Shown here: positions 60,886 through 64,000 of the stretch, piece after piece
How the letters are laid out: every line of letters begins with the position of its first letter
How positions within the stretch are numbered: the first letter of the stretch is position 1
NCBI RefSeq assembly: GCF_017488845.2
Contig: NZ_CP083373.1
Location: 186,001-250,000 of the forward strand
From: Ensifer canadensis
Lineage (GTDB): Bacteria; Pseudomonadota; Alphaproteobacteria; Rhizobiales; Rhizobiaceae
Direction of reading: 5' to 3'
DNA: 64,000 nt
The notes under the pieces: generated by a model
The model's database searches: none
The model's input: the letters and a program-made list of their open reading frames with translations, nothing else
What the model was told of the DNA's origin: nothing
Program-made: the position numbers and the translations under genes

Positions 60886-62118
60886 ATGAAGAAATTGATC
60901 AATCTGGGCGCCGCCGCCATGACGGTCGTCATGCTAAACATCACGACGGCCGGGGCACAACAGCGACTGCCTGACGAGATTGCGAAAGGTAAGCCTTCAG
61001 TCGTTCCGATCGCGACGCAGATATTGCGCTGGCATATGAATGACGGCGACGTCAATGCGTTTGCTTTCCGCAATATGGACGAACTTTTCACCATTCGCAC
61101 CGTGCCTCACTCCGGCGCCGCATGGGTCCTCCCGCGGCAGGATCATAAGTTAGATTTTTCATATGAATTCAACGGGAAGACTTTCATCGCCGAGGAATTT
61201 CTGGAACGCAGTTATACAAACGCATTCCTGGTGATGAAAAACGGCAAGATCGTTACGGAAATATATCGCAATAACAGCGATGCGAGTACCCGTTTCATGG
61301 GATGGTCCATGACGAAATCCATCACTGCCATGCTAGTCGGAGCCGCAGTTGCCGATGGATACATCGCGTCCATCGACGATCCCGTCGTAAAATACCTGCC
61401 AGAACTGAAAAAAGGCGGATATCGTGAGGTGACCCTTCGACAGATTTTGGAAATGCGCTCGGGCGTGGATTACGAGGAGCGCTACGACTTTGCAAATCCG
61501 GGCATTGCCGCGAGCAATCATATCAACGCTCTGGTCAAAAACGTCGCGCGGTTTGCCGATGCTGGGCTCGACATTGGCACTGCCGCCAAACCGGGCGAGG
61601 TCTTCGCCTATAAGACCATCGACACTGCAATTCTCGGTTGGGTGATCGAACGTGTCACTGGCGGAACAGTTGCGGCCTATACGACCGAAAAGCTGTGGGA
61701 GCCTTTGGGCGCAGAGGCGGACGGCTTCTACATCATGGACGGAAAGCCTGGAGTTGGTAGAGAATTCAGCGGGGCCGGTTTCAACGCGACATTGCGCGAC
61801 TGGGCTCGGTTCGGGCAAATGCTGGTGAACGAAGGGACTGTTGATGGGCGCCAGGTTGTCAACTCGGATTGGATAAAAACGGCGCGCACACCGGTAGGTT
61901 CCGAGGCGGGCCCCGAGGGCGGATACGGCTTTCAGTTCTGGACGCGCGAGGGATCGGAGGCCTACAAAGCTTTAGGTTTGCAGGGGCAGTACGTCTACGT
62001 AGACCCTGACACGCAGACTGTAATGGTCAAGCTCAGCTATTTCCCGCCGGCCGACGACACCCCCTATGCGGAGACGGAGGCCTTCTTTGGGGCGCTGACG
62101 AATTGGGTCCCAAAATAA
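60886..62118 (+). CDS. Secreted beta-lactamase-fold serine hydrolase
   Basis: A 410-residue protein with a signal peptide (MKKLINLGAAAMTVVMLNIT, cleavage after AGAQQ region). The start at 60886 is set by GGGAGGAAAA just upstream. GWSMTKSITAMLVG has the SxxK nucleophile motif (S141, K144). ILEMRSGVDYEERYDF and later GGYGFQFWTRE fit the family VIII esterase/class C beta-lactamase fold (PF00144). Relatives include 6-aminohexanoate-dimer hydrolases and carboxylesterases. Beside a ferulate pathway it might release hydroxycinnamate from esters in the periplasm; this is inferred from position. Confidence 0.8.
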   Translation: MKKLINLGAAAMTVVMLNITTAGAQQRLPDEIAKGKPSVVPIATQILRWHMNDGDVNAFAFRNMDELFTIRTVPHSGAAWVLPRQDHKLDFSYEFNGKTFIAEEFLERSYTNAFLVMKNGKIVTEIYRNNSDASTRFMGWSMTKSITAMLVGAAVADGYIASIDDPVVKYLPELKKGGYREVTLRQILEMRSGVDYEERYDFANPGIAASNHINALVKNVARFADAGLDIGTAAKPGEVFAYKTIDTAILGWVIERVTGGTVAAYTTEKLWEPLGAEADGFYIMDGKPGVGREFSGAGFNATLRDWARFGQMLVNEGTVDGRQVVNSDWIKTARTPVGSEAGPEGGYGFQFWTREGSEAYKALGLQGQYVYVDPDTQTVMVKLSYFPPADDTPYAETEAFFGALTNWVPK

Positions 62119-62208
62119 TCCGTCTATCCAATCGCCTCTTGGTACATCCCGTTTGGCGCGGCACTTTAGTCGCGCCAAAGGCGGCGTCATTTCCGGACTC
62201 ATTACGCA

Positions 62209-62560
62209 ATGGACCATGAGATCAACGTTGTCTTTTGCCCGCGGGCGCGTGATCTCGGACCTCGAGGTCTGGTGGATGAAATCAAGAAAACCGTGGGCGA
62301 AATGCCGTGCTACCTTACGTTCGACGTCGACAGCATCGATCCGGCCTATGCGCCTGGCACGGGCACGCCGGTTGTCGATGGGCTGTCGCCAAGGGATGTC
62401 ATCGAGACGATCCGGGGCATCTCGGACCTCAACATCGTTGGCATGGATGTTGTGGAGGTCTCTCCCCCCGTTTGATCATTCCGAGATCACCGCTTTGTTG
62501 GGGGCGTCGATCATACTTGAACATCTCTGTGCGCAGGCGGCGCGGCGTGGCCTTGCAGTT
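62209..62560 (+). pseudogene. Second agmatinase-family 3' fragment
   Basis: MDHEINVVFCPRARDLGPRG, then YLTFDVDSIDPAYAPGTGTP, then NIVGMDVVEVSPP in one frame. An extra C in a run of six C near 62463-62468 shifts it. The other frame continues FDHSEITALLGASIILEHLC. The catalytic N-terminal two-thirds are missing. It overlaps in homology with the gene at 53294-54219, so it is a different family member, not the lost end of that one. Confidence 0.8.
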
Positions 62561-63161
62561 ACAGGCCAGTTCTATAACGGATCCGTTCTGCCTCGATTTC
62601 GGCTTGGGTGAACGGGTCTGATTCATCATCAAAACGCGTCCAGCCTTGTTCCCGGTAATCCGAGCGGCGCCTGGCCAGATCGACCAAGTTGGATCGCTGC
62701 AAAATGTTCTGTGCGTCCGCTACCCTGGATTCATCGGTCTTGACGGTTACAACCGTGCCGCCGCGTCGAATGCCTTCGGCATAGACGTGGGCATCATCTT
62801 CCGCGACCCCGGATCCCGTCAGCGCTCCGATCAGCCCTCCTGCAGCCCCACCGACAACAGCGCCAGCGGCAGCACCTGCGGCTGTCGCCGCAAGCCAACC
62901 GGCCGCAACCACTGGCCCGACGCCTGGAATAGCCATGAGGCCCAAACCGGTAAGAAGACCGCCGGCCCCGCCTGCCAAAGCCCCTAGACCGGCGCCAGTT
63001 CCGGCACCTTCGGCCACTCCATTGTCATTGTCAGGGTATCGCTCCGCAGCGTTGCTGGAAACCACGCTGATTTCTTCGTCGGTAAATCCAACATCTTGCA
63101 GTGTTCCCACCGCGGCCAGTGCGTCGGAATAGTCATCGAAGAGTCCCGTTGCGGTTTTCAT
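62559..63161 (-). CDS. General-stress-type glycine-zipper protein
   Basis: About 200 residues from MKTATGLFDDYSDALAAVGT; ATG 63161 is preferred since AGGAG lies 7 nt upstream. The N-terminal GLFDDYxDAxxAVxxLxxxGF resembles the YflT/general stress 17M domain. The centre is a Gly/Ala-rich zipper (GAGTGAGLGALAGGAGGLLT) of membrane-inserting type, and the C-terminus repeats VYAEGIRRGGTVVTVKTDES. Probably stress-induced and membrane-associated. Confidence 0.75.
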   Translation of the reverse strand: MKTATGLFDDYSDALAAVGTLQDVGFTDEEISVVSSNAAERYPDNDNGVAEGAGTGAGLGALAGGAGGLLTGLGLMAIPGVGPVVAAGWLAATAAGAAAGAVVGGAAGGLIGALTGSGVAEDDAHVYAEGIRRGGTVVTVKTDESRVADAQNILQRSNLVDLARRRSDYREQGWTRFDDESDPFTQAEIEAERIRYRTGL

Positions 63162-63188
63162 GACCATCTCCTGTTGGGTTCGTTGGAG

Positions 63189-63506
63189 TTATTTCGCAAC
63201 CACATTGCCTTGGTAGTCGAGCGAGACCATAACGGACTTTCCATCCTTGGTCGCTGAAGCTTGCCATATGCCCTTGTCATCCAATTTCAGCCCGGTGACG
63301 CCGGCATATCCGCCGGCCTCGATCCGTCCCTTGGCCTGTTCTTCAGTGAAGCTGTTCGCCCCCTCGACGGGGGCCGTCGGGTTCTGGCTGTCGGGAGTTG
63401 CTACTGCTGGCGTCTCGCGTTGAGGCGATGGCGTGGGTGTTGGTGTTTGTGCGTTCAGCGTAGTAGCCAACCCGGCGAGTAGACAAACCAAAATCAGTTG
63501 TTTCAT
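63189..63506 (-). CDS. Secreted PepSY-like small protein
   Basis: A 105-residue protein from MKQLILVCLLAGLATTLNAQ, a clear signal peptide; an upstream in-frame start at 63548 would spoil it. A Pro/Thr-rich linker follows, then SFTEEQAKGRIEAGGYAGVT and GIWQASATKDGKSVMVSLDY and QGNVVA, a PepSY-like domain. Function unknown, periplasmic. It lies just upstream of the stress-type gene in the same direction. Confidence 0.7.
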   Translation of the reverse strand: MKQLILVCLLAGLATTLNAQTPTPTPSPQRETPAVATPDSQNPTAPVEGANSFTEEQAKGRIEAGGYAGVTGLKLDDKGIWQASATKDGKSVMVSLDYQGNVVAK

Positions 63507-63548
63507 GGGGATGTCCTTTGAGAAGAGGTGCCTCTCTGATCCGTTCAA

Positions 63549-63817
63549 CTAACGAGCACTACTAAGGTTCCGAACGGCTGGGCCGGGGTGTCCAGAATTT
63601 GACTGGTGAAGCCGCGCCGTCGTTGTTCGGACGAAAGATTACTGCGCGCGAACCTGCAAATGGAGGGTTGGAGCAGCCTCACAATCAGGAACATGACCTA
63701 CTCCAGCGTTACTCCCGACAGATAATTCCCCGGCGAATGGGTGCCCTGGTGTTGCACCTTAAATGCGGAACCTCTTGGCGGGGCTAGTCGACCCCGGTTC
63801 CCGCCTTTCAGGCAGCG
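63549..63817. other. Intergenic stretch
   Basis: About 270 bases with no supported gene between the PepSY-like gene and the quinone oxidoreductase end. Confidence 0.4.
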
Positions 63818-64000
63818 CTATGCTGAACCCCTTTGCGTGGGGATCAGCAATAGCTTGCCGGTGGTCGCCCGGCTTTCCATGTCGGCATGAGCACGGGCGG
63901 CATCAGAAAGCGCGTAGGTTCCACCGACGTGCAGCTTGAGCGACCCATCGTGAATCCAACGGAACAACTGCTCGGTGCGGGCGCGAAGAAGTTCGGGCGT
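63818..64000 (-). CDS. Quinone oxidoreductase/zinc-type alcohol dehydrogenase, 3' end only
   Basis: The last 60 codons of a gene running in from beyond the window edge. TEQLFRWIHDGSLKLHVGGT, then YALSDAARAHADMESRATTG and KLLLIP, is the typical end of QorA-like NADPH:quinone reductases. The N-terminal and cofactor domains are outside the window. Confidence 0.88.
   Translation of the reverse strand, partial: TPELLRARTEQLFRWIHDGSLKLHVGGTYALSDAARAHADMESRATTGKLLLIPTQRGSA

Overview
The window reads as part of a large repABC-family plasmid or chromid from an alphaproteobacterium of the Hyphomicrobiales (Rhizobium, Agrobacterium, Sinorhizobium or Mesorhizobium type). Supporting features are one complete repABC replication locus, a second repAB locus, DUF982 proteins, a Blh-type sulfur dioxygenase, a MobC/relaxase remnant and a TraI/LuxI-like autoinducer synthase remnant. 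Most of the sequence looks GC-rich, but about 32.6-36.2 kb looks AT-richer. No intact transposase or integrase was seen, although much of the accessory DNA is decayed: I count more than a dozen frameshifted or truncated genes.

Layout. 0-4 kb: small iron-permease-like protein, broken P-loop kinase, a ParDE toxin-antitoxin pair between two tyrosine-recombinase remnants, and a frameshifted small gene. 4.1-7.2 kb: repA-repB plus a counter-transcribed RNA but no repC, with three 16-bp parS-like palindromes. 7.4-14.5 kb: small rhizobial genes (two DUF982 proteins, tiny membrane proteins), a CGNR regulator, Blh, a secreted glycine-rich repeat protein and a zinc-ribbon membrane protein. 14.6-17.9 kb: PhzF protein, a cystathionine gamma-synthase-like enzyme and a divergent XRE-cupin regulator. 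18.2-22.9 kb: luxI pseudogene beside a complete repABC locus with its own ctRNA and two parS palindromes of a different sequence. 22.9-31.7 kb: a gene graveyard (peptide ABC transporter, FitAB, HAD phosphatase, 3' end of another repC, truncated AbiE system, mobC and relaxase remnants).

31.8-46.7 kb is a defence island. On the minus strand, five tightly packed genes encode a DUF499 ATPase (BrxC/PglY-like), a PglZ-domain protein, a DUF1156 DNA methyltransferase, an unrecognised 166-residue protein and a SNF2-type helicase, which together form a BREX-related gene set. Converging on it from the plus strand is a module with a small unknown protein, a 662-residue protein with PIN-like motifs and an Orc/BrxD-like AAA ATPase. 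Just beyond lie 3' fragments of two tRNA genes, the usual scar of integrative elements, and an intact FitAB/VapBC pair.

48.4-62.1 kb is catabolic. A LysR-RidA-class V aminotransferase-SDR-ureohydrolase cluster (last gene broken) lies near a BKACE (DUF849) enzyme. A ferulate/hydroxycinnamate cluster follows: MarR regulator, vanillin dehydrogenase, feruloyl-CoA hydratase-lyase, feruloyl-CoA synthetase, an aromatic-acid MFS transporter and a secreted serine hydrolase that may release the acids from esters. A similar operator-like motif lies in front of the enzyme operon and the transporter. The window ends with two stress/PepSY-type proteins and the 3' end of a quinone oxidoreductase gene.

All identifications are from reading the sequence and from memory of protein families. 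No database search was run.
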